Position numbers and translations under genes: made by a program
NCBI GenBank assembly: GCA_905221605.1
Contig: CAJNDS010000001.1
Location: 564,025-628,024, forward strand
DNA from: Symbiodinium natans
Taxonomy: Eukaryota > Sar > Dinophyceae > Suessiales > Symbiodiniaceae
Reading direction: 5' to 3'
Length of the DNA stretch: 64,000 bases
Shown here: positions 12,601 through 24,600 of the stretch, piece after piece
Layout: each line of letters opens with the position of its first letter
How positions within the stretch are numbered: the stretch's first letter is position 1
The notes under the pieces: generated by a model
What the model saw: only the letters and a program-made list of their open reading frames with translations
The model's database searches: none
What the model was told of the DNA's origin: nothing

Positions 12601-15600
12601 AGTTGAAGGGTCAATGAACCCGGTAATCTTATGGCTCAAGCCATGACCAAAGCGGTCGAAGGTTTCGTAAAAAGTGTGCCCTTGGTTTGGGGTCTTGTTG
12701 TTTGGTTGTTGGTTGTTCCAGGGGAATCAAGGGTTTCTGTTGGGGTTGACTGTTTTGTTCCCTGTCCTCCTTCGGTTGCCCCCCGTAGGTTATGAGCCCA
12801 AATTAGGCTTCCTGCGGAATAGGTAAAGATTTTTCGTTTGTTTAACGCCATGGACATGATGCGGCGTCGCTCTGAGCCTGGACTGTCGCCAACGGCCAAT
12901 GAAGCCGAAGGAAATCGTGGTGATGGGGGTGAAGATCGACAACAAATGGTACAAGCGCTGACAGATGGTAGGGAGGTTGCAATGATACAACCAACGCCTC
13001 AGGTGGAAAACGAAGTGGTTCCGGTTCAAGCAGCAAATCCTTTCTGGAGCGAGCGGGCTCAAGAAGAAATGAGACTTAGGCAATCAAGGCCGGCAAGTCT
13101 TCCCGCGAGCGGAGGGGATAGAAGTGGTGAAGGTACGAGGAGGCCGCCTTCGCTGCAAGATCTTTTGGGTCAGGAACCTGCACCTGTTGAGAGACCATCG
13201 TCAGGCTTAATGGGCCAAATGGAACGAGGTACTATTGGTGGAGTGCAAGCCGACGAAGAACTCATTCCTGATGTTAGTGGTGAAGAGCAAACTGAAGATA
13301 TGGCGGTGGTGAAGCGTGCGCTGAAAGAGTTGCTTGTGCAGACAAAGGAGCTGGGGAACAGGTTGCATCGGGTGGAGGAGAAAAGCTATACCTCTGCTGC
13401 ATCTGGGTCAGCTTCAAGGGCACGGAGCTCTGGAGTGGTGGACGCAAACACGGCATATCCTCTAGGAATGACTCCAGAGAAGCAGTACCTGCCAGGACAA
13501 GTTTTCTACACGGATGGTATGGGTGGTTTTTGGACTGTGTTGCCGGATGGGTCATGGCTGCCTATTGAGGGTTACGACCTGCCAAAGGGTTGTGATCTTC
13601 AATCCTTGCCTGGGTCCAGGAAGGGGGATGTTCAAGTGGAGGATGAAAAAGAAGTGCCAATGATGCATGTAGCTGAAGGGAAGAAACCCTCCAGATTGCC
13701 TCCATTGAATTACCCCACGGGAGGTCCTGCAAGTGGTGGATATGCAAGTGGACCACCTGGTTTAACACATGTTCCGATTACTTCCGTGCCGTCAGGTGTT
13801 GATGGTTCTGCCGCACCTGTGGGGAACCAGCCCGGTTTTGTTTCAGCTCGGGAAACTGCAACGCAAGAGAACTCAGCAGGATCGGGCGGATATACAATGG
13901 TGGATGATGTTCCGTATCGGTGGAAAATGGTCGCTGGGAAGTTGGAATTAGAAAAGGTTCCGCTCACAGCTGTTACGCCTGGTATAGGACATGGACTACC
14001 TCAAGGGCCTGGTGGTAGGGTCAGTTTACCTCCTGGAGCAGTGGTGCCTCGTGGTATGCCAATCACTGGTGATAGTTCTGGAACCGAACGTCCGGAGGCT
14101 CTCGGGAAGCATGTGATGAGCCTTCCAACTTTGGCAGACTACACACCAAGCAATCCGACGGCACTGGGTGATTGGATCGCAATGATCGAACCAATGTTGT
14201 CTTCGCTGACAGATACAGGAAGAGTGTGGTGGCAATGCGTCTACTCAAAGGCATATCAAGCGTATGCCAAATGGTTGAGTGTTTCTCCGCTGGAAAGGTT
14301 GGGCATCAAGGCTGAGCTGGAAGGGCTCAAAGTGGTTCAAACTGTGCATGTTTTGTTGGAGCAGAGAGCGGTGTCTTTGCTGTACAGGCGACCCCGGAGA
14401 GATTGAAGACCGAGATCGTTTCCACTCGAATGTTGGGGTCAGTGATGATATTCTACAAATTGCTGACGGTCTACCAACCAGGTGGAGCAAATGAGCGCAG
14501 CACAATGTTGAACTTCTTGGTGCAACCATCTCCAGCAACCTCGATCTCAGAGGCCATTAAGGGAGTGCGTCAATGGGCGCAATGGCGTTCCCGATTAAGG
14601 GAGTTGAGAGCGGCCGAGCCGGACGCTACCTTGCTTATCAAGGGATTGGATGGTTTGTCATCCGCGTTGCTGGCGAAACACCCTACGGTTCATTTCAGAG
14701 TGGCATCCTTTCGGGAGAAATTGGGGGTGGACTACTCGCCGACCTCTGAAACTGCGACAAAACTAGCTGAAATGTTACAGGCAGAGTTTGAACTGCTATT
14801 GCATAGTGCTGGTGAACAAGAGGTGAAGCAGGACTCGGACGCCAAGAAAAGGGCCAGGTTAAACAAGGCCCAAAAGGGAACTGGTGACGAGACAGAGGAG
14901 GGTGACAAAGGCAAAGGGAAAGGAAAAAGGTACAGCGGAGATGGTGAACGTCCTTTCTGTTGGATATATGGGAAGACCGATGCAGGTTGCAAGTTCGGAT
15001 CCCGCTGCAAATTTCGCCATGACAAAGACTCCCTTGAGCGAGGAAGATGTTTTGAGTGTGGGGCCGTTGGCCATCTGCAGCCGCAATGTCCATATAAGGA
15101 TGGTGCAAGTTCCAATGTGGACTCAAATCCTGAGAGGAGTAGATCTAAAGGGAATTCTCCCAAAGGGGGAAAGGGCGGCAAAGGTGCGAAATGGGGAAAT
15201 GCCAAAAAGGCAGAGGTAGCTGAAGGGGGAGATGAGACGGCTAATGCGGGATTGGATAAAGGTTCTGCAAGTCCCTCATCACCATCAACACCCAATCAGG
15301 TCCTTGCTGAAGCGTTGGAAGTGCTGAAATCCATGAAGCTGTCATCAGCACAGTCAGCATCAAGCGGGGATCCCAGTGTTCGAATGTTATGTGGCTCTGG
15401 GTTGTTTCAGCAGGAAGGGAGAGTGGCGTTGGTGGATACAGCTGCTACGCATCTTGCGCGGACGCTTTTTCCATGGGAATGTTTACCCGACACTACTGTT
15501 ATGGTGCAAAGCGCGCTTGGTGGTGTGACAATGAGGATTACAGAGAAAGGGACGTTGATTAGGGAAGACAATGGGCCCCTGATTATCCCTCTCTGGTTGA

Positions 15601-18600
15601 TTTTGGAGTTTGGGGCGAACCTCACCGTGATCAATGGGATGTGTCACGTGAGTGCAAAATCTTCGCTGGACCAGCTCTTGTGGTTTGAACATGGCTGTTT
15701 GGTTATGGATTACAAAACAGCTGAAAAATGGTTTTGCATGCTGAAAGGCAGCGTGCGTCTTGGTCCCATTCTCAATGGAGGAATGGAAGGGCGGACTGTG
15801 GAGTCGGTTCGTCGGATGCCACGTTGTTGCCGAAGCAGGGAGAAGGCCGAGGAGTATGCGTTCTACATGTGGCCAGGGTTTCTGACACCAATGAGTGTTC
15901 GGGAATGGGCATGTTGGACTCGGGAGCATCACATCCTCTCAGATCACTTCGTCCTGGTGAACAGCTTCCGCAGCAAAAGGTGTTGGTGTCTTTAGCTGTT
16001 GGATCTCGGGAGATGTGTATTACCCCAGGTGGGACCCTGGTAACTCCTGAAATGGTAGATCCACTAGTGCCAATTGGCAAAGCGAGCGCCTTGGTTGGTC
16101 TCAGAGTTCAGTGGCGTGGTGGCAAGTGCACAGCCTCACATCCTGTTCTGGGGGAACTTCGCGTTCGTGATCTGAATGGGTGCCCTTGTTTGGAAAAGGA
16201 GGTGGCGCTTCAGATCATTGATGAAATGGATTGGTGCTCACCAAAGCAAGCTTTGAAGGTGGCACGTATGGTTCAAGGGTGTCCGAATACGGACAACGAG
16301 GTGGCTGTAAAAACGTCGTTGCAAAGCGCAGCGCGGACAGCGTCAGCGAATGAGGAGGAGTTCGTCCAGGCATGCTGGAGATTTCTTCGGTGGTATTATG
16401 GGGATATACCAGAAAATATGCTGATGGAGCTGTTGCCACGTGGAGATATTGCGGCGTTGCCTTTCAACCGTCATAAAAGGAGACGGCTGGCACGAGCAAA
16501 AAGGGTGGTGGTACACCTATTTTCAGGAAAACAAAAATGGCATTTTCCCAGTCGGGATGTGGAGGTACTGGAGCTGGATTTGACAAAAGGCGGTGACCTA
16601 CATAATTCGAGCGTCTGGAAGTATCTTCTGCATCTGGCGGCTGAAGGAAAGGTGGTTGCTGCGGTTGGAGGACCTCCATGCAGGACAGTGTCAAGGTTGA
16701 GAGGTGAAGACGGTGGTCCACCTGTATTACGCCGACGCTGTGGGCCTGAACGGTTGGGAGTTGGGAGTAAAAAGTCTTCCTTGGCCACATCAAGAATTAG
16801 CTCAAAAGGATGGTGTTTTACTTCTGAAGATGCTTTTCCTATATGACGTGGCGGTGCATTCAAGGTGTGGAACTGCTGAAGTCATCAATGGAAGTTCTGT
16901 CTTCTTTGGCATGGAAAGCCCTGGGGACCCTGAACTCATAGGGAAAGATTTCTCTCAGAATGGCAAAACGGTCTTGAGTGCTGAGGATCTGGTGGATGGT
17001 TCTCAGGAAGGGCTCTCAAGTCCTACCTTCTGGAGTTGGCCAGAGGTGAAAAGTTTTTGTGAGCGTTATGGAATGTACGCTGCACATTTTGATCAAGGAG
17101 CATTGGGACATGCTCTGGTGAAACCTACGACTTTCCTGGTGTCTGATATGGAACTATGGGAATCGTTGGAACAAGTTCGCGTGGTTGTTCCGTGGTCAGC
17201 AACATTCGCTTCTACCCTGGAAGAGCGTATTGGACAATCCTCCATATGGGCGCGATGGGCGTTTGGATTGGTTAAAAGAATACGTCACAGGTTGGCACAA
17301 TGGTTGCATGAGAGCGATGCTGAACGGGAAGCTATGGTGTTAAAAAAGGAAGAACGAGAAGGGACGTTACGGAGGTTAACAGCTGAGGAGCGAGCTTTCC
17401 GTGACCATTGCCTAAGGGGGCATATTCCTTTCAGACGTGATTGTCAAATCTGTGTGTCTGCCGCTGGAAAGGAGCGTCGCCATTTGAGGCGGAAGCATGG
17501 GGATGCTTACACTTTATCATTGGACTTAGCGGGTCCATACAAGTGTTCAAAGGATGCTCACCAGCAGAAGCCACGACACGCTGTTATTGGTGTGTATCAA
17601 TTTCCAATGTTGGATCCCAATGTGGGTCGCCCTCCAGAAAAGGAGGAAGATGCGGATGAGGTGGAAGATCAGGTGGCAGATGATGGTACTGGTGTTGGAG
17701 AATGGTTAGGCGACGCAGTCGCGAACTTTGAGGAGGAAGGCTCGGCACCGGTGGAACCTGCGCCAGTTCTGGAAGCGGAGGTGTTGAAAATTCAAGCTTC
17801 TGAGAAATCCTGGAAGGAACTGAAGGACCACTTGACCCAACCTGTCCGTATGATCAACTTCGTTATGGTGGAGCCGATTGTGGATAAACAGCAAACAACT
17901 GTTTTGTCGGCAGTTCAAAGGATGATGGTGCGCTTGCAGAGACATGGGTATCCGGTGTTGAGAATCCACTCAGATCGAGCGGGGGAGTTTGTCAATGCAC
18001 GCTTCCGCTCCTTTTGTGAAACTCGTCTGATATATAGGACCACTGGTGATCCTGGAGTCCCGCAAACAAATGGGCGCGCTGAAGCATGTGTGGGTTTATT
18101 CAAACGTGGTGTCAGGTCGCTCTTAAAGGAGGCGCGACTCGGGCCGGCGTACTGGGCACTGGCTGCTCGCCATTGGTCAATGTTACGGTGGCAGAAAGCT
18201 GAAAGGGAGTTGGGGTTGAATCCTAAAGCATTGCTTCCCTTTGGTGCTCAGATTCAAGTCAAACGTCGTCCGTGGGAGTTGCTGGGTCCGGATGGAACAA
18301 AGAAAGGTCGGCAATGGGTCGATCGTACGCAGCCTGCGCTTCTTTTGGGTCCATGCGATGACCTACCTGGTGGTTATTGGGTGGAAGCTCAAGGGACTGC
18401 AAAAGATCCGGATGAACTGGTGTTATTTCCCTGCACTACGATTTTTTCCAATATAAAGGAACCGCCTGAATTGGAGCTGGAAGGGGTGGTAGAAGAACAG
18501 GAGCCTTCTCCTCCAGAGCATCGTCTCAAGGGGAAAAAACCGGCGCTTCGGTTCGCTGATGAGGAAGGTCCTCCTTTACCTCCGCCTCGCGATCCTCCAG

Positions 18601-21600
18601 TTCGTCATCGGTTAAATGAAAAAAAAGCCCGGCCTCTTCACTGCGTGGTCATGTGGGCTCCTTGCGCTTGCTTCGCAAGCGGGGGGAGAGTCCGCCCTTA
18701 GAAATTTTCGAGGATGACATGCAGGGTCTGGGGGAGCTGGAAGAAAATGCAGATGTTGAGGACAATGTTCCTGGTGATGAGTATTGGCCGACTTGCTGTT
18801 CTCCTCATGAAAATGCTTATTTGGTCTGCAAAAGTGAGACTGCTGGGGATGGAACACAGTTGGAAAAAGAAGAGCAAAAAGCCAAGTCAATGTATGAAAG
18901 GTCTATGTATGATTACGTGGACTGTGAGGAGCTTCTGGAAGGGATTGTATACCCAAAGAGGGTGAATCGAAGAGGTGGTATTAACAATTGGTGCACAAGT
19001 ACGCGAGCTCTGGTGTTGGGCCACTATACTCATGGCGGAGTGTGTGGTATTACAAAAGAGACTTATAGAAGGCCATGGCTATGTCGTTATCTGGCATCAT
19101 TCGTGAGACACCACAATCCTGAAGCCAAATTTTCTGCTCTTCAGATCTCGTGCAATGCTCCGGTGTCATTGCATAGGGATAGTCACAATGAAAAGCATTG
19201 CTGCAATTATGTGTGTGGCTTTGGTGACTATAAAGATGGTCAGCTGTGGGTTGAGGATGAAAAGGTTTTAGAGGAAGGAGCTGAAGTGGTGGACCAATCC
19301 TATGGGAAGAAAGTCTTACCTGGAAAATTGGTCGATATCCACTGGAACTTCGTGTCGTTCTTTCCGAGAAAACTGCATGGTCCTATGCCTTGGAAAGGGA
19401 ACAGGGTATCCTTGACAGGGTACACACCTGTTTTTATGGAGCGTTTGAGCTACAAGGATAGGTGCTATCTTCTCCAATGTAAGTTTCCTCTTCCGGAACC
19501 ACAAGCTGAAGAAGGTGAAAAAAGGAAATGGTTAAAAATGACGCTGAAAGAAACCTCGCTGGACGACCTTGCAGAGGAAGTCGACTACGCTGTGTTCGAA
19601 GCGCATCAATGGGCTCTAGAGGAGCATTTGAGTATTCGACGCCTAATTGCTGAACAGGAATGTTGCATTTTGGACGAGTTCCATGGATCGGCCACTGAGT
19701 CGAATGAGGAAAAAGGATCAGAGACTAGAGAATGGCTGGTTAAAGCAAAAAGGGCTGAGGAACAGCTCTCGAAGTTTTTGGTCAAAGCAGCTCAAGTTCA
19801 GCAAATGGTACAAGAAAACACCGCGCTTGAGGCAGCAGAGGAGGTTGAGTTCCTGCAAACAAAAACAATCCCTACGCAAGAAGCCATGCAAGAGCTGGAA
19901 AAGTGGAGGGAATCATTGTCGGACGAGGTGACGTCTTTGGTGAAAGAGTTGGAGGTGGTGGAACCAACAACTCAAGAAAAGCTGGACAAATTGGCGGAAG
20001 AGCCTAATGCACCGGTGATTGAGTACGTTCCCAGTCTGGTGGTGTTTACCCGGAAGCAAGGGACAGGGAGGCGACGTGCCCGTATCTGTGCATGTGGAAA
20101 TTTTATTTCGTCAACGGCAGCTACAGAATATGAAGGGCCGAGGTCCCTCAGTCGTCACTCGCTGTACGCCCCAGGTTTAGACTCAACTACATTCAGGTGT
20201 CAAGTGAGGCACGCAGCATATATGGTGTGGATCATCGCTGGTTTAGACATTTCCAAAGCTTTTCTGACGGCGCCGATGAATAGGGCGCAAAGAGAAGGGC
20301 GTCTGGTGGTGGTGCAGCCCCCAAGGGCGGCGGTGAAATTGGGTCTTTGCACAAAGGAGGAGCGGTGGATTGTGAGAAAGGCCTTGTACGGTTTGGCCGA
20401 AAGTCCTGCAGCATGGGTGGAGTGGCGAGACCAACGTCTTCAAGGTATGTCTTGGGTGTCAAAGGATGGACAAGCAATGAGCTTTCAGAGGTCCAATGCA
20501 GACCCAAGTCTGTTCCTTATTATGGCACAAGAAAAGCCGGAAGGTGCAAGCAAGTTGGTAGGGACAATGGGTCTTTACGTGGATGATTTTTTGATGGCTG
20601 GGACTATGACAGTGCTCCGAGAAGCCTTGGAACAGATCAGGAAGGAGTGGAAAACTTCTGAACCCGAGTTCTGTGGTCCAGGCTGTGGTGATGGATTCCT
20701 GAAGTTTTTGGGTGTCCAAATCTGGTATCGAAATGGCAGCTTCTTTCTCAACCAGGAGGACTTTGTGAGAGATTTGCTGAACCGACGAGGGTATCAGATC
20801 GATGAAACTGGAAAAGGGAGTAACCTGCCAATGGTGAAAGAAACTCCAGGTGAAGAAGAGGAGGTGGATATTCCTTCCTTGCGAGCGGCTCAAGGTGCCG
20901 TAGGGGAGTTCCTCTGGGTGGCAATCAAAACTCGACCTGATTTGGCGTTCTGCACGAGCCAGTTGTCTTTGTGGACATCCCGAAGGCCGCGATTTGTGGT
21001 TAAAAAGGCTGAGGAGGTTTTCCGATACCTTGCTGCAACTCCAACGTTAGGCCTGACGTTCGGAGCAATCGCAACATGCGAAAAAGAAAGAAATGAGGTG
21101 TTGCGTTATGGACGAGGCGTTAAGGTGGTGGAGTCCTACGCGGATGCCAGCTTTGCGGCAGGTGAAAATGAAAAGAGCCACTCAGGAGCAGTGGTGGTGT
21201 GGGGTGATTGTCCAGTGATGTGGGCAACACAAAGACAATCAACGGTGGCTTTAAGTACGGCTGAAGCTGAATTACATGCGTCCATAGAGGGAGCAACGAT
21301 GATTCAGTCGTGCACCCCTATAATTGCCGCTTTGGTTGGAACAGGTGAAGAATCACTGCAAAAAGTGCTGTATACAGATTCGGTTTCGACATGCTCAATC
21401 ATTCAATATCCGGCTGGAAGCTGGAGGACAAGACACCTGAGAATTCGAGCAGCCGGTGTCAGGTCTCTGGTAGACCGTGGTTATATGGTGATCGCGCACC
21501 TTCGCGGTGAGTATATGATCGCTGACCTGTTGACCAAATTGATGAGTGGACAGGTGTATGCAAAGCAAAAGGCACTTTGGGGTCTCCGACTGTTGGTACA

Positions 21601-24600
21601 AGGGACTGACTTGAAGAGGGCCTCGCTTGCAATGGCGGTCATGATGGTGGCTGCATCTCTGCAAGGGATGGCAACTGGTGGCGAAGAAGTGTCAACTGCT
21701 GGTTTCTTTTGCTCAGAAGAAGGGGTGTGCAAGGTCGCCAACACATCTACGGTGATGGTTCTGGCTCAAGGTATTGAAATGGTATCAACAATTCAGACCT
21801 TGTTGCGTATTTGGTGGCAGCAATTATACTCTGGGAGTTGGCATGGTGCCTCTTTCGGCAGCTGTATAAAAGGCTGTGGGTTAAGAAAGTGGTGGTTATT
21901 CCTGCGAGTGCCACTTTGTATACAACAGTGGGTGGGAACTGTATGCACGCAAGCAGTGACTGTGATGTTCTGCGATATTCACAGCCCAGGGCTAAGACGC
22001 TTTGTAAGCATTGCCTCAAGGACGGCTGGGTGGTGAATGCCGAGTTCCTTGGTGAGGAACGGGCCGCGGGAACGTGAATTTTTCAAGTGCGAGGTGATAA
22101 AATCCTCAATGGTAAAGGATTCGGCCAATGAGCTGAAGGTTCGTCCTGGATGACGTAAAACCATAATGTGCATTTCAAGCAGCTGGCTGCTGCCTAAATG
22201 GCGGTTTTTGGCCAAAGATCTGCACCTCCAATGTGTCCTAGGAAATCCTAGGACAGGGGGAGTGCGGAGCTGCAGTTGGTATTGTAGGAAGGAGTTGGTA
22301 TTGGAAGTTGAAGGGTCAATGAACCCGGTAATCTTATGGCTCAAGCCATGACCAAAGCGGTCGAAGGTTTCGTAAAAAGTGTGCCCTTGGTTTGGGGTCT
22401 TGTTGTTTGGTTGTTGGTTGTTCCAGGGGAATCAAGGGTTTCTGTTGGGGTTGACTGTTTTGTTCCCTGTCCTCCTTCGGTTGCCCCCCGTACCCTAAAC
22501 CCTAAACCCCTGAACCCTGAACCCTGAAGGCAGGGATCCGGGTTGCCCTCCATGAAGCTCCCTGAGCCCTAAACACAAAGGCCTCCCTGGGCACTCCGTC
22601 TCTTGGTTGCGGGCCCTGTCCGGGCCGTTCACGCGGTAGGGATAGAAGGAGGCATCCAGCTCCTGGTTTAGGATTTAGGGTTTGGGGTTTGGGGTTTCGG
22701 GTTTCGGGGTTGAGACATGTGCACACCTCGTGCCCATGACCATGGCACAGTGACCCCAAACGGCCCGGTGTATTAATGTCACCAAAACACATGAAATGGC
22801 TGCAAGTGAGACAGTCACTGCGTTCCCGCTGCAACATTTAGGCTTGGGGGTAGAGGTCCCCTCAACCCTAAACCCTAAATCCCAAAACCCCTAAAGCCCT
22901 AAACCCCTAAACCCTAAACCCAGGTCCTTAGGGGTTTAGGGTGTAAACCCTAAACCCTAAACTCGACACCCTAAACCCTAAACCCTAAACCCTAAACCCT
23001 AAACCCTAAACCCTAAACCCTAAACCCTAAACCCTAAACCCTAAACCCTGAAACCCTAAACCCTCCAAACGCTTGGGAGGCTCCTCCGGCGGATCCGGCT
23101 GCTCAGCGATGGCCTCCAAGGCGGCCAACTCTTCGGCTGCACCTTGGGCTTTTAGTTTAGGGTTTAGGGTTTAGGGTTTAGGGTTTAGGGTTTAGGGTTT
23201 AGGGTTTAGGGTTTAGGGTTTAGGGTTTAGGGTTTAGGGTTTAGGGTTTAGGGTTTAGGGCTGCTCGTTTGGGGTTTAGGGGTTTCGGGTTTAGGGTTTA
23301 GGACTTAGGGTTGCTGATGGTTTGGGGTTCACTTAGGGCTTCTTTGCTGGGGGCTTAGGGCTGAGAGCTTGCTTGGGAGTTTAGGATTTCGGGGATCTGT
23401 TCCTGCACCCCAAACCCTAAACCCTAAACCCTAAACCCTGAACCCTGAAACCTAAACCCTAAACCCTAAACCCTAAACCCTAAACCCTAAACCCTAGACC
23501 CTAGACCCTAGACCCTATAAGACTCGAACAACTGCTCCGGCCCTCGAACTTCCCTGATCCACATGAGCTCCTGGCGAGCTTCGGCAGCTTCCGCCTCGAG
23601 AGCCGCAGGGGCCCGCGTGGTCAGATGATCTCTAAAACTCGGATGGCCGTTTAGGGTTTAGGGTTTAGGGTTTAGGGTTTAGGGTTTAGGGTTTAGGGTT
23701 TAGGGTTTAGGGTTTAGGGTTTAGGGTTTAGGGTTTGGGGCTTATAGGGCTTAGGGTTTATTAACGCCCTCTAAGAAAAAAACTCCTTAACGTACCCCGC
23801 AGCCCGGAGAAGCCCGATGGGACCTATGCCAACTGAGTCCCGCGAGCCCAAAAGCCCCATAAGCCCCAAAAGTCTTAACCCTAAGACCCTGGAAGCCCCA
23901 AACCCTATGAAGCTCAACAGCGTTTTAAACCCCAAGCCCTGGCCCCAAACCTTGAAACACTCAACGTTAACATGCAGCCCGAAACCTGCAAACCCCAACA
24001 GTTCTTGATCCCGAAAGCCCTGCTAACCCAAACTGAAAAAATGTAGGCGAAAGCCTACACAAACCCCGTCACCCTCTCTATACAACCTAACAGACCTTTC
24101 ATAAGTTCTTCTACGCTCTTTACAACCCATAACCCTGAAAAACCCTGTAAACGTCAACACCAAACAATACACATAATACCCCGGAAGCTAGCAAATCAAA
24201 GCCACCAAAGCCCAGAAAACCCCAACCCTCAAACCCTCAAACCCTCAAACCCTCAAACCCTCAAACCCTCAAACCCTCAAACCCTCAAACCCTCAAACCC
24301 TCAAACCCTCAAACCCTCAAACCCTTCAACCCTCAAACCCTCAACCCCCAAAAACCCCTAAAAACCCCTAAAAACCCCTAAAAACCCCTAAAAACCCCTA
24401 AAAACCTAAACCCCAAAACCCCAAAACCCTTCAACACTCTAAAACCCATAAAACCCCAAACCCCAAAACCCTTCACCCCTAAACCCTAAAACCACAAAAC
24501 CCTAAAAGCCTAAAGCCTAAACCCTAAACCCCAAAACCCCTCAACCCTAAACCCTAAACCCTAGACTTGTGATCACCGTAATCAGACACACATTTCAAAA

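Larger units (their letters stand above)
12558..22492 (+). mobile_element. complete Ty1/copia-type LTR retrotransposon with extra DNA-modification-like domains
   Basis: A 9,935-bp element bounded by 230-bp direct repeats that I read as identical, with a primer-binding site, a purine tract before the 3' LTR and a possible 5-bp target duplication CCCTA. Integrase precedes reverse transcriptase, which defines the copia order. Compared with an ordinary copia element it is about twice as long. The excess is a methyltransferase-like domain before integrase, a dioxygenase-like domain before reverse transcriptase, a second protease-like motif and a hydrophobic tail. The coding frame changes five times, so either the copy is broken, the assembly has indels, or some shifts are translated by slippage. 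It lies antisense within an intron of the HYDIN-like gene. Similar polyproteins are abundant in Symbiodiniaceae genomes. Confidence 0.93.

Noticed and set aside
12636-12899. Minus-strand ORFs in the LTR and Gag
   Set aside because: Shadow frames; the same peptide recurs in the 3' LTR because the LTRs are identical.
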